Shown: positions 37,435-44,750 of the stretch, in pieces
How positions within the stretch are numbered: position 1 is the stretch's first letter
Layout: every line of letters begins with the position of its first letter
Source: Nemorincola sp044225795
GTDB taxonomy: Bacteria; Bacteroidota; Bacteroidia; Chitinophagales; Chitinophagaceae
DNA: 64,000 nt
NCBI GenBank assembly: GCA_044225795.1
Contig: JBGAIF010000001.1
Coordinates: 806,001-870,000, forward strand
Direction: 5' to 3'
Program-made: the position numbers and the translations under genes
The notes under the pieces: generated by a model
The model's input: the letters and a program-made list of their open reading frames with translations, nothing else
What the model was told of the DNA's origin: nothing
The model's database searches: none

Positions 37435-38151
37435 CTACTTCCTGAAAATGTTGTACTTAACGATACAGTATAAGGCTCGGAAAGCATCCTTCATTCCTAT
37501 TTTCTTACCCTCTTCGTAGGTGCGTCCGTAATAAGAGATGCCTACTTCGTATATGCGCACTTTAGGAACACGTGATATCCTGGCGGTGACCTCTGGCTCA
37601 AACCCAAATCGTTTCTCTTCCAGCCTGATACCCTGAATGATCTCGCGACGGAACACCTTGTAGCAGGTTTCCATGTCGGTAAGGTTCAGGTTGGTGAACA
37701 TGTTTGAAGCCATGGTAAGCCAACGGTTACCGATAGAGTGCCAGAAGAATAGAATGCGGTGCGGCTTGCCACCGATGAAACGGGAGCCATAGACGACATC
37801 TGCGAATCCATTGACAATTGGTTTCAACAGTATATTATATTCTTCAGGGTCATACTCGAGGTCTGCGTCCTGAATGATCACATAATCGCCAGTAGCCTTG
37901 GCGATACCCGTATGGAGAGCGGCTCCCTTTCCCTGGTTCACAGCATGTTTGTAGTAACTGATCGGCAGATCCGGGTTAGCAGCCTGATAGGCAAGTATGG
38001 CTTCTTCAGTATTGTCTTTTGAACAGTCATTGACGATAATAACTTCCTTCTGTATGCCGTCATTGAGCACAACAGCTTTCACCTTATTGAGTATGCGGTG
38101 AATGGTAGGGCCCTCATTATAGGCTGGTATGACGATGGATAAAGTGCTCAT
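37435..38151 (-). CDS. Family 2 glycosyltransferase, dolichyl/undecaprenyl-phosphate mannosyltransferase-like (238 aa)
   Basis: A GT-A fold enzyme of the DPM1-like branch: SIVIPAYNEGPTIHRIL at the start, VNDCSKDNTEE, QGKGAALHTGIAKATGDYV, metal-binding QDADLEYDPEEY, and RFGFEPEVTARI near the end. No membrane helices are present, so it would act on the cytoplasmic face and load a sugar onto a polyprenyl phosphate. Such lipid-linked sugars are the donors used by GT-C enzymes, like the two TPR-bearing proteins at 21874-25719; this link is inference. The -7 box TATTTTTG (38182-38189) lies about 30 bases upstream. Confidence 0.9.
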   Translation of the reverse strand: MSTLSIVIPAYNEGPTIHRILNKVKAVVLNDGIQKEVIIVNDCSKDNTEEAILAYQAANPDLPISYYKHAVNQGKGAALHTGIAKATGDYVIIQDADLEYDPEEYNILLKPIVNGFADVVYGSRFIGGKPHRILFFWHSIGNRWLTMASNMFTNLNLTDMETCYKVFRREIIQGIRLEEKRFGFEPEVTARISRVPKVRIYEVGISYYGRTYEEGKKIGMKDAFRALYCIVKYNIFRK

Positions 38152-38181
38152 TTATGTGCGCTATAAGTCTATATCGTGCGC

Positions 38182-38189
38182 CAAAAATA
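38182..38189 (-). promoter_or_regulatory. -7 box for the glycosyltransferase gene
   Basis: TATTTTTG on the minus strand fits TAnnTTTG, 30 bases before the ATG and back-to-back with the thyA promoter. No -33 TTG at the right distance was seen. Confidence 0.4.
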
Positions 38190-38261
38190 GAAATTTTTAG
38201 CAGACTGGAAATGGGAATATGCCTGTTAGTAACTCTTTTAACTTTTTAGCGGTATTATTTC

Positions 38262-38269
38262 TAATTTTG
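38262..38269 (+). promoter_or_regulatory. -7 box for thyA-folA
   Basis: TAATTTTG fits TAnnTTTG exactly, 18 bases before the chosen thyA ATG. It lies inside the upstream in-frame extension, which argues for the later start. Confidence 0.5.
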
Positions 38270-38287
38270 AGTACAACAATTACGGTC

Positions 38288-39082
38288 ATGCAGGCTTATC
38301 TGGACCTACTCAGGCACATATTAGACACAGGGGTTAAAAAAACGGACCGCACGGGTACCGGAACGACCAGTTGTTTTGGCTACCAGATGCGTTTTGACCT
38401 GCAAAAGGGTTTCCCGCTTGTGACCACAAAAAAACTACATACAAAATCCATCATATATGAGTTGCTGTGGTTTCTGAAAGGAGACACGAACATTGCCTAC
38501 CTGAAAGAGCATGGAGTGACGATATGGGATGAGTGGGCAGATAAAAACGGTGATCTGGGCCCAATATACGGACACCAGTGGCGTAGCTGGACAGGAGCTG
38601 ATGGAAAGGCTCATGACCAGATAAAGGATGTGCTGAACCAGATAAAGACAAACCCGGATAGCCGCCGTATGATAGTGAATGCATGGAATGTGGCTGACCT
38701 GCCTAAAATGGGCCTTAGTCCCTGTCATGCGCTGTTCCAGTTTTACGTGGCCGATGGCAAGCTATCCTGCCAGCTATACCAGCGTAGCGCCGATGTATTT
38801 CTTGGTGTGCCGTTCAACATCGCATCTTATGCGCTGCTGACGATGATGATGGCCCAGGTGACCGGGCTGGAACCTGGGGAGTTTATCCATTCATTCGGAG
38901 ATGTACACTTGTATAATAACCACCTAGAACAGGCGAAACTGCAACTGACACGGGAGCCATACCCACTGCCAACCATGAAACTGAACAAGGGCGTTAAGGA
39001 CCTGTTCGATTTTACGTACGAGGATTTTACTCTTGAAGATTATCAATTCCACCCTGCTATCAAGGCTCCTGTTGCCGTATAG
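38288..39082 (+). CDS. thyA: Thymidylate synthase (264 aa)
   Basis: It makes dTMP from dUMP with methylenetetrahydrofolate, yielding dihydrofolate. Signatures are DRTGTGTTSCFGYQMRF near the start, the nucleophile in LSPCHALFQFYV, LSCQLYQRSADVFLG for phosphate and dUMP binding, and a C-terminus ending in PVAV. The ATG at 38288 gives 264 residues, the same as E. coli ThyA; an in-frame ATG at 38219 would add a 23-residue hydrophobic stretch that overlaps the promoter. folA follows after 24 bases. The pair is a functional unit, since the dihydrofolate made here is the substrate of the next enzyme. Confidence 0.97.
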   Translation: MQAYLDLLRHILDTGVKKTDRTGTGTTSCFGYQMRFDLQKGFPLVTTKKLHTKSIIYELLWFLKGDTNIAYLKEHGVTIWDEWADKNGDLGPIYGHQWRSWTGADGKAHDQIKDVLNQIKTNPDSRRMIVNAWNVADLPKMGLSPCHALFQFYVADGKLSCQLYQRSADVFLGVPFNIASYALLTMMMAQVTGLEPGEFIHSFGDVHLYNNHLEQAKLQLTREPYPLPTMKLNKGVKDLFDFTYEDFTLEDYQFHPAIKAPVAV

Positions 39083-39106
39083 CCGGAATACTTTCAATAA
39101 ACTGCC

Positions 39107-39610
39107 ATGATCGTTTCTTTTATTGTAGCTGTGTCTGATAATAATGCTATTGGGATCAATAACACACTGCCCTGGCACCTGCCGGAAGACCTTAAATTCT
39201 TTAAACGCACGACGATAGGCAAGCCTGTGATCATGGGGCGCAAGACCTTTGAATCGCTGGGAAGGCCACTACCGGGCAGGCTGAATATTGTGCTTTCGCA
39301 ACAGAAACATATGGACCTGCCGGATGGCGTGCTGCATTACGGGGATATACGAATGGCGCTGGACCGGATGAAACAGGAGAGCGCAGATGAAGGCTTTATT
39401 ATAGGAGGTGGCAAAATATTTGAGACCACCATGCACCTTGCAGACAGGTTGTACATCACCAGGGTGCATACCTCGATCGCTGACGCGGACGCTTTCTTCC
39501 CGGATATAGACCATACACACTGGAAGTTGGTTTGGGAAGAACACCATGGAGCAGATGACAAACATAAGTACTCTTATACTTTTCAGAGACTGGAGCGTAT
39601 AGACCTTTAA
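39107..39610 (+). CDS. folA: Dihydrofolate reductase (167 aa)
   Basis: It reduces dihydrofolate to tetrahydrofolate with NADPH. Family marks are VSFIVAVSDNNAIGINNTLPWHLPEDLKFFK (active-site Trp and the acidic residue Asp of PEDL), GKPVIMGRKTFESLG for NADPH binding, RLNIVLSQ, and EGFIIGGGKIFE with the conserved Gly-Gly. Length is normal. It sits 24 bases behind thyA and nine bases before a shortened methyltransferase homologue, so the three are probably co-transcribed. Confidence 0.97.
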   Translation: MIVSFIVAVSDNNAIGINNTLPWHLPEDLKFFKRTTIGKPVIMGRKTFESLGRPLPGRLNIVLSQQKHMDLPDGVLHYGDIRMALDRMKQESADEGFIIGGGKIFETTMHLADRLYITRVHTSIADADAFFPDIDHTHWKLVWEEHHGADDKHKYSYTFQRLERIDL

Positions 39611-39619
39611 TAGCAACAC

Positions 39620-40108
39620 TTGACTTTTCATGCACTCACGGAATACCTGAAGTACCTATGTCGGGCAAAAGGTCGTCATGGTACTCACTCCCCGTTTGTG
39701 TATGCCCTGGTGGAAAATGTTTTGCAAAAGCTTCCGGAAACATTGGCCGACAGCACTTATGAGTTGCCGGTAAAAGATAATCAACTGATCACAGCTTTGA
39801 GGGCGTATTATGGATACGAGCAGGTCATTGTAATGAACAGCAGCATGCCTGAGGTGCAAAAAGCGGATAGCATTATCATTACCGATATTGCCGAACCGGA
39901 AGCTCGCATAGGGGAAATACTTGCGAACCTAAGCGACGGGAGTATAGTAATTGTACCCGGCATACACAAGACGAAACAGGATTCAGACGCATGGTCGCGC
40001 ATATGTTCAATGCCTGATATAAAGATGTGCATTGATCTTTACACGACGGGTCTTATTATTTCCCGGAGTGAATTCAGGGAAAAGCAACACTTTGTATTAA
40101 AATACTGA
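39620..40108 (+). CDS. Shortened class I methyltransferase homologue lacking the SAM-binding core (162 aa)
   Basis: Both ends match a Bacteroidota family of about 240-260-residue SAM-dependent O-methyltransferases: the start EYLKYLCRAKGRHGTHSPFVY and the end DAWSRICSMPDIKMCIDLYTTG then FREKQHFVLKY. The middle, which should hold the Gly-rich SAM motif (ELGTSLGIS type) and the IDGNH motif, is shortened to about 70 residues, with only YEQVIVMNS, SIIITDI and GSIVIVPGIH. I infer loss of SAM binding, either decay or a new non-catalytic role; the frame is intact with no stop. The start is TTG at 39620. Its stop is directly followed by that of the convergent 58-residue gene. Confidence 0.6.
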   Translation: MTFHALTEYLKYLCRAKGRHGTHSPFVYALVENVLQKLPETLADSTYELPVKDNQLITALRAYYGYEQVIVMNSSMPEVQKADSIIITDIAEPEARIGEILANLSDGSIVIVPGIHKTKQDSDAWSRICSMPDIKMCIDLYTTGLIISRSEFREKQHFVLKY

Positions 40109-40285
40109 TCAGCCCAGGGGATCGTGGCCGCCGGATGGTGTGCCGGCAAAGAACTGATCGACAAAGCCGCTGAACATAGGTGGCACTTTACCGCCGATAT
40201 ATTCTTTCATGGCCATCACTGCTTTCATAGCCTGCTCGTCTGTGAGTCCCGCTTTTGTCTTAAGAAGTTCTATTAGTTCCTGCAT
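40109..40285 (-). CDS. Small conserved-type protein (58 aa)
   Basis: A short frame on the minus strand: starts MQELIELLKTKAGLTDEQAMK, continues AVMAMKEYIGGKVPPMFSGF, ends HDPLG. The amphipathic helix followed by KVPPMF resembles small hypothetical proteins I associate with Bacteroidota from memory. There is no membrane segment. It has a proper ATG and lies between clpX (130 bases upstream, same strand) and the shortened methyltransferase gene, whose stop abuts its own. It could be read through from clpX. Function unknown. Confidence 0.65.
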   Translation of the reverse strand: MQELIELLKTKAGLTDEQAMKAVMAMKEYIGGKVPPMFSGFVDQFFAGTPSGGHDPLG

Positions 40286-40415
40286 AGTGTTGTCTTTAGA
40301 AAATCATGTGTTTTATTCACCATAAATAATCTAACTCTTTCAAGGTTTATTTACGGCGTACTGTGCTGTAATAGATGGTATCCCGAAGGGATATCAGTTA
40401 TTTAACGAATTATTG

Positions 40416-41660
40416 TTAAGCCGCTTTCAAATGTTCCAGTTTAGCATGTTCCACCATTTGCCTTGCATAGTCGAGTGTCACATGGAAAGTGCCGTCGTGT
40501 TTTTCTGATGGCAGGTCGAACATAGCATCGGTAAGTATCATTTCACATATTGCCCGCAATCCGCGGCCGCCGAGTTTATACTGTATGGCCTTATCTACCA
40601 TATAATTCAGGGCCTCGTCTTCTACGGTTAGCGCTATATTTTCGTATTCGAACAGGTGCTTGTACTGTTTTACGAGTGCATTCTTCGGTTCGGTGAGAAT
40701 ACGCTTCAGGCTTGCCGCATCAAGCGGGTTGAGGTAGGTGACAACAGGAATACGCCCCAGCAGCTCGGGTATGAGCCCGAATGTCCGCAGGTCCTGTGCA
40801 TTCACATACTTCAACAGGTTTTCCCGATCCACATCCTTAGTAGCCTTAATGGCATTGTAGCCGATGGCTGTGGTTTGTATGCGCCGGGCGATCATTTTGT
40901 CTATACCTTCAAAAGCGCCACCACATATAAAGAGGATGTTTTGGGTATTCACTTTGATCATCTTCTGCTCGGGGTGTTTTCTGCCTCCCTGGGGCGGCAC
41001 CAATACTTCCGCGCCTTCCAGCAGCTTCAACATAGCCTGTTGCACGCCCTCTCCGCTCACATCTCGGGTAATAGAAGGGTTGTCGCTTTTGCGACCTATC
41101 TTATCTATCTCGTCTATGTAAACAATACCTCGCTCGGCTGCTGCCACATCGAAGTTGCTGGCCTGCAACAGGCGGGAAAGGATACTCTCCACGTCTTCGC
41201 CCACATAGCCGGCCTCTGTGAATACAGTTGCATCAACTATAGCGAACGGCACCTGCAACAACCGGGCAATGGTCTTTGCCAGCAGTGTTTTACCTGTACC
41301 GGTCTCACCTACCATCATGATGTTCGACTTTTCAATCTCCACATCATCCTGCTGTGGCATGGTAAGGCGCTTGTAGTGGTTGTATATAGCGACAGATAAT
41401 ACTTTTTTGGCATCGTCCTGGCCAATGACATACTGGTCGAGGAAGGCCTTTATTTCCCGTGGTTTGTAGTTCTTATGTTTCTGAAGATCAGCGGTGTATT
41501 CGTCCTTCGGCTTAGCGCCCCCTGTGGCCTCGGCCAGGAGCGAATGAGCATTTTCGATACATTGATCACAGATGTTTCCTTTGATGCCTGTAAAAAGAAT
41601 ATTTACATCGCTTTCGCTGCGATCACAGAAGGAGCACTTTTTTTCGGGTTGCTTAGCCAT
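40416..41660 (-). CDS. clpX: ATP-dependent Clp protease ATP-binding subunit ClpX (414 aa)
   Basis: The AAA+ unfoldase that feeds ClpP. The N-terminal zinc-binding domain has CSFC (residues 10-13) and CDQC (32-35). The AAA+ module has Walker A GETGTGKT, Walker B VYIDEIDKI, the pore-loop YVGEDVES, the RKHPEQKMIKVNTQNILFICGGAF segment and sensor 2 LGGRGLRAI. Length fits the family. clpP is not adjacent, unlike in many bacteria. A -7 box TACCTTTG lies 25 bases upstream. The divergent neighbour is the phage-derived tail element. Confidence 0.97.
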   Translation of the reverse strand: MAKQPEKKCSFCDRSESDVNILFTGIKGNICDQCIENAHSLLAEATGGAKPKDEYTADLQKHKNYKPREIKAFLDQYVIGQDDAKKVLSVAIYNHYKRLTMPQQDDVEIEKSNIMMVGETGTGKTLLAKTIARLLQVPFAIVDATVFTEAGYVGEDVESILSRLLQASNFDVAAAERGIVYIDEIDKIGRKSDNPSITRDVSGEGVQQAMLKLLEGAEVLVPPQGGRKHPEQKMIKVNTQNILFICGGAFEGIDKMIARRIQTTAIGYNAIKATKDVDRENLLKYVNAQDLRTFGLIPELLGRIPVVTYLNPLDAASLKRILTEPKNALVKQYKHLFEYENIALTVEDEALNYMVDKAIQYKLGGRGLRAICEMILTDAMFDLPSEKHDGTFHVTLDYARQMVEHAKLEHLKAA

Positions 41661-41685
41661 TTATTATCCTCAGAATTTAGAAGTG

Positions 41686-41693
41686 CAAAGGTA
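41686..41693 (-). promoter_or_regulatory. -7 box for clpX
   Basis: On the minus strand TACCTTTG matches TAnnTTTG exactly and lies 25 bases before the ATG. A -33 TTG at normal distance was not found. Confidence 0.5.
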
Positions 41694-41887
41694 CGGAGTT
41701 TTTATTGGTCTGTTTTAGGTAAAAGGAAGAAGCGTTAATTGGTTAGAAATGCTGTTTTTCAGATAAATTAACGCTAATATGTTCAAGAAAGTGACGAAAA
41801 ACGGTCCGAACTTTCGAATGGAAAAGTCGTGAGGGGTTGATAACCTGTATCTGTCAGACAACCATATTGTTGTGCTGAAAATAAAAT

Positions 41888-41935
41888 CTATGATAGACCG
41901 CTAGCGTACTATGATAGTACACTTTTCGTACTATC
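41888..41935 (+). promoter_or_regulatory. Operator-like cluster upstream of the tail element
   Basis: CTATGATAG occurs at 41888-41896 and 41909-41917, the second inside a 15-base palindrome GTACTATGATAGTAC (41906-41920); a half-site GTACTATC follows at 41928-41935. The CTAT cores are 21 and 22 bases apart, about two helical turns, so a regulator would bind one face of the DNA. The cluster ends 13 bases before the -33 element of the predicted promoter. Confidence 0.6.
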
Positions 41936-41948
41936 CTGAAAACCCGTT

Positions 41949-41979
41949 TTGTCAAAGTCAGATATCCGTTTCACCTTTG
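41949..41979 (+). promoter_or_regulatory. Promoter of the phage-derived tail element
   Basis: TTG (41949-41951), a 20-base spacer and CACCTTTG (41972-41979), one base off TAnnTTTG. It lies 28 bases before the first gene and just after the operator-like repeats. Confidence 0.55.
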
Positions 41980-42007
41980 TCCCGGAATCGAAAGAAATAC
42001 CTTCACT

Positions 42008-43003
42008 ATGACAGAAAAGATCAAGAAAACAGACAGGGAATATGTGCTCTCTGACAGCTCGGTAAATGAATATGGTTTCCGGCTGCTTACCTCAGGTTAC
42101 CAGATCGATGAATTTCAGAAAAACCCAATAGGTTATTATATGCACCGCCGCGAGGATGGTATAGTGCTGAAATGGGAAGGCCTGCGCGTTGAAGATGACA
42201 AAGTGATCGGAACGCCGGTTATCAATCTATCGAACGAGCGCGGTGAACAGACCTGCGCGGAAGTGGAGAATGGCTTCCTGAACGCGGCATCGGTGGGGCA
42301 CATAGTTGTGCTGGAGTACAGTACAGACGAGGCTATCATGCTGCCCGGCCAGACCGGTCCGACAATAACCAGGTGGTACAATAAAGAATGTAGCCTGGTG
42401 GACATACCCGGCAACTGTAATGCGCTGACCCGTCTTTATGACGCACAGGAAAATGAAATAAACCTGGTAGATCTGAATATACTACCATCAGGTATTCAAG
42501 CCGTGGTACAACATGCTCTTGTAAAGGAGCTGAGCAGCACGTTGCAGCTAACAGAAGAGGCTGACGACAAGACGGTGGCAGTAGCCGTACAAGATCTCGT
42601 GATGCGGGTAAATGAACAGGAGGCAAAGCTTGCGGCGCTATTCGATGAAAAGCTGCGATTGCAGCAACAGGTTACTGAGCTGACCAGCGCGCGTGATACC
42701 TACGAAATAACTGCCGTGCTGGACCGTGCGTTGGAAGACAGGAAGCTAACCAAGGAACTGAGAGACAAACTGGCCCATGATTATGCTGGTAATCCGGAAG
42801 GACTCAGATCGCTGGTAGCTGCATTGCCCGCCTACCGATCTATAGCAGAGCAACTGAACAGCCGCAGGCATAATGCCGACGAAATACAGTGGGATTGGGA
42901 TGATTATGAAAAGAATGATCCCACTGGCAATAAACTGAAAGACCTAAGGGCCAACGATCCCAACAGATACCGGGAGCTATTTGAGCGCAAGTTTGCCGCG
43001 TAA
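42008..43003 (+). CDS. Prohead protease/scaffold-like protein of the tail element (331 aa)
   Basis: Residues about 10-165 resemble the caudoviral prohead (S78-type) protease fold: YGFRLLTSGYQIDEFQKNP, His46 in YYMHRRED and Ser95 in NAASVGH, which match the usual catalytic His and Ser. Residues about 180-250 form a coiled coil (VNEQEAKLAALFDEKLRLQQ), and the C-terminal part is acidic and aromatic (QWDWDDYEKNDP), as expected of a scaffold fused to its protease. In phages such a protein shapes and then cleaves the head shell. Here it opens the element: no portal or terminase precedes it, and the next gene upstream is the divergent clpX. A non-coding gap of 250 bases separates it from the capsid gene. 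Confidence 0.72.
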   Translation: MTEKIKKTDREYVLSDSSVNEYGFRLLTSGYQIDEFQKNPIGYYMHRREDGIVLKWEGLRVEDDKVIGTPVINLSNERGEQTCAEVENGFLNAASVGHIVVLEYSTDEAIMLPGQTGPTITRWYNKECSLVDIPGNCNALTRLYDAQENEINLVDLNILPSGIQAVVQHALVKELSSTLQLTEEADDKTVAVAVQDLVMRVNEQEAKLAALFDEKLRLQQQVTELTSARDTYEITAVLDRALEDRKLTKELRDKLAHDYAGNPEGLRSLVAALPAYRSIAEQLNSRRHNADEIQWDWDDYEKNDPTGNKLKDLRANDPNRYRELFERKFAA

Positions 43004-43253
43004 TGATCCCCGGTTGATCCACCGTTCATTTCTGATCAAAATATACACACCTCAGATAAAGCTATCTGTAGAGCAGGTGCCTGCGCACATTCTCGTGGTG
43101 TGACCTTGCAGGGGCCGGGATACCGGACTATTCTCCACCTGATACACTGTCCCAGTTGACCCCATATCTGACGGGCAAGCACCCAGCCTGCCGGGTATTC
43201 CGCACCCCTGTTATTTCTAAAAAATCAATTTAATCACCAATAATCAATAACAA
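43004..43253. other. 250-bp non-coding gap between protease and capsid genes
   Basis: Every other gap inside this operon is under about 35 bases, apart from the site of the reversed SHOCT gene. The stretch has several short inverted repeats (for example GCAGG-TG-CCTGC near 43071, CCGG-GATA-CCGG near 43118) and no open frame of note. It may be the scar of a deleted gene or a leader of the capsid mRNA. Confidence 0.5.
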
Positions 43254-44165
43254 ATGGCAATTCAAAAAGAGATCTGGCAAGACCACATCGAAGGAAACCT
43301 GTTTAAGAACAATGAATTTCTGCTGGCATCTACAGATGCAGGACAGTATGTACTGCAGGGTAAGGTAGTGCACATTCCGCAAGCGGGAGCATCTGCAACA
43401 GTTGTGAAGAACCGCAGCAGCATACCGGCAACGGTGATACAACGCGGAGACACCGACATCACCTACACGCTGGATGAGTACACAACGGACCCGATACTGA
43501 TACCAAATGCGGAAAGTTTTGAGCTGAGCTACAACAAACGGGAAAGCGTATTGTCGGAGTACGAATCGTCGCTGAGAGAAACAGTAGCTGACAACCTGCT
43601 GATAGAGTGGAGCCCTACGGGAACTGTTGGTACGATCATACGTACTACGGGAGCAGCCACAGCAAGCCACCTGGCTGGTACAAGCGGAAACCGCAAGAAG
43701 TTTACTGTCAACGACCTGAAGAATGCGCAATTACAACTGAACAAACAGAATGTTCCAATGGAGGGCCGTTACGCGCTCATGAGTGCAGACATGTTTCAGC
43801 AACTGACCGATGATATGACCGCGACACAGTATCGCGACTTCAGTGCAGCATATGAAGTGAAAGAAGGCATACTGGGGAGGTTGTTCGGCTTTAATATCAT
43901 GATGCGTGGCGGAGTAGTGTCTTATGATGACTCGGCGACACCGGTTGTGAACCCATATGGTGCTACGCCATCTGCAACTGACAATGATGGTGTACTCTGT
44001 TGGCAGATAGGCGCAGTGGAGCGCGCGCTGGGACAGATCACGTTCTTTGAGCGTACAGGTGATCCTACCTACTACGGAGATGTGTACAGCATCAGCGTTC
44101 GGATGGGTGCCCGCATACGCAGAAGTGATGCAAAAGGAATAGTGGCCATAGTACAAACAGCATAA
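43254..44165 (+). CDS. Phage major capsid protein (303 aa)
   Basis: A capsid protein of the HK97-fold type. The N-terminal part is long and extended (WQDHIEGNLFKNNEFLLAS, then VVHIPQAGASATVVKN), followed by GDTDITYTLDEYTTDPILI. The hallmark core is MSADMFQQLTDDM, GILGRLFGFNIMMRG, and a C-terminal DVYSISVRMGARIRRSDAKG strand ending in IVAIVQTA. This arrangement is typical of capsids of contractile-tailed phages in Bacteroidota. All expected parts are present and the frame is intact, so it has been kept by selection or lost its partners recently. Encapsulins share the fold, but no cargo gene is near and tail genes follow. Confidence 0.8.
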   Translation: MAIQKEIWQDHIEGNLFKNNEFLLASTDAGQYVLQGKVVHIPQAGASATVVKNRSSIPATVIQRGDTDITYTLDEYTTDPILIPNAESFELSYNKRESVLSEYESSLRETVADNLLIEWSPTGTVGTIIRTTGAATASHLAGTSGNRKKFTVNDLKNAQLQLNKQNVPMEGRYALMSADMFQQLTDDMTATQYRDFSAAYEVKEGILGRLFGFNIMMRGGVVSYDDSATPVVNPYGATPSATDNDGVLCWQIGAVERALGQITFFERTGDPTYYGDVYSISVRMGARIRRSDAKGIVAIVQTA

Positions 44166-44198
44166 TCAAGGAAAAGAGGGAGTGTGAAAATATAAGTT

Positions 44199-44486
44199 AT
44201 GATATCTGAAATAAAGATCTGGATACTGGTAGGCGCAGCAGGCGCAATGGCTACTATGCTTGGTTTCATAATAAGGGTGGTAACAGGACAAATACTAAAA
44301 CGGCTCGACGAAATAGTGATGGAGCTGAAGCAACTGACACAGGTTACCACGGTACAAGGCCAGCAGATAAAAGGATTGCAGGACCAGGATGCCATGATCT
44401 ATCAAAGATTGAATGAACATTCCGAACGCATTCACTCGCTTGAAGTAAATGCAATATCCAAAGAACCGAAAAGAATCACAGAATAA
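44199..44486 (+). CDS. Small membrane-anchored coiled-coil protein of the tail element (95 aa)
   Basis: Not recognised by family. One membrane helix at residues 6-28 (WILVGAAGAMATMLGFIIRV) is followed by a coiled coil of about 55 residues (ILKRLDEIVMELKQLTQVTT then GLQDQDAMIYQRLNEHSERI). Proteins of this shape occur between head and tail genes in phages of Bacteroidota and Firmicutes, where some are holin-like. A single-helix holin is possible but cannot be shown. It lies 33 bases after the capsid gene and 16 before the next small gene. Confidence 0.65.
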   Translation: MISEIKIWILVGAAGAMATMLGFIIRVVTGQILKRLDEIVMELKQLTQVTTVQGQQIKGLQDQDAMIYQRLNEHSERIHSLEVNAISKEPKRITE

Positions 44487-44502
44487 TGAAAATGTCTTTT
44501 TT

Positions 44503-44730
44503 ATGGGACGAGTAAAACAATATTTTGATAACCATGATACCGTGAATAAACTCTACTTCACGAGCGACCGGCTGGCCTTCTTCGACAGGCAGAATGCTAT
44601 GAACCATGCCCGGAACCTGGATGACGACACCGTAACAGCAATGACCAGAGAAGAGGTGGATGCGGAACTGAACGCACTTACCGACGACGATTGGGACGAT
44701 GAGTTGTATGATGATAACGAATTTGAATAA
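44503..44730 (+). CDS. Small acidic protein of the tail element (75 aa)
   Basis: Not recognised. The start is taken at ATG 44503 (MGRVKQYFDNHDTVNKLYF), which leaves a normal gap after the preceding gene; an in-frame ATG at 44449 would overlap that gene by 38 bases. The C-terminal third is strongly acidic (ALTDDDWDDELYDDNEFE). It has no membrane segment. Placed between capsid and sheath, where phages encode head-tail joining or tail-completion proteins, but nothing in it supports such a role directly. Confidence 0.6.
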   Translation: MGRVKQYFDNHDTVNKLYFTSDRLAFFDRQNAMNHARNLDDDTVTAMTREEVDAELNALTDDDWDDELYDDNEFE

Positions 44731-44750
44731 CCAGTAAAACACAAAGAATA

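Larger units (their letters stand above)
41661..42007. other. 347-bp divergent region between clpX and the tail element
   Basis: It holds the clpX -7 box near its left end and, near its right end, three operator-like repeats followed by a promoter for the tail element. No frame of note and no RNA gene was recognised in the roughly 190 bases between. Confidence 0.6.

Noticed and set aside
38219..38287. Membrane-anchored N-terminus of thymidylate synthase
   Set aside because: The 23-residue hydrophobic extension overlaps the -7 box TAATTTTG, and the later ATG gives the standard 264-residue enzyme.
43254..44165. Encapsulin nanocompartment
   Set aside because: The capsid-like gene has a prohead protease before it and tail genes after it, and no encapsulin cargo gene is near; the sequence pattern is that of phage capsids.
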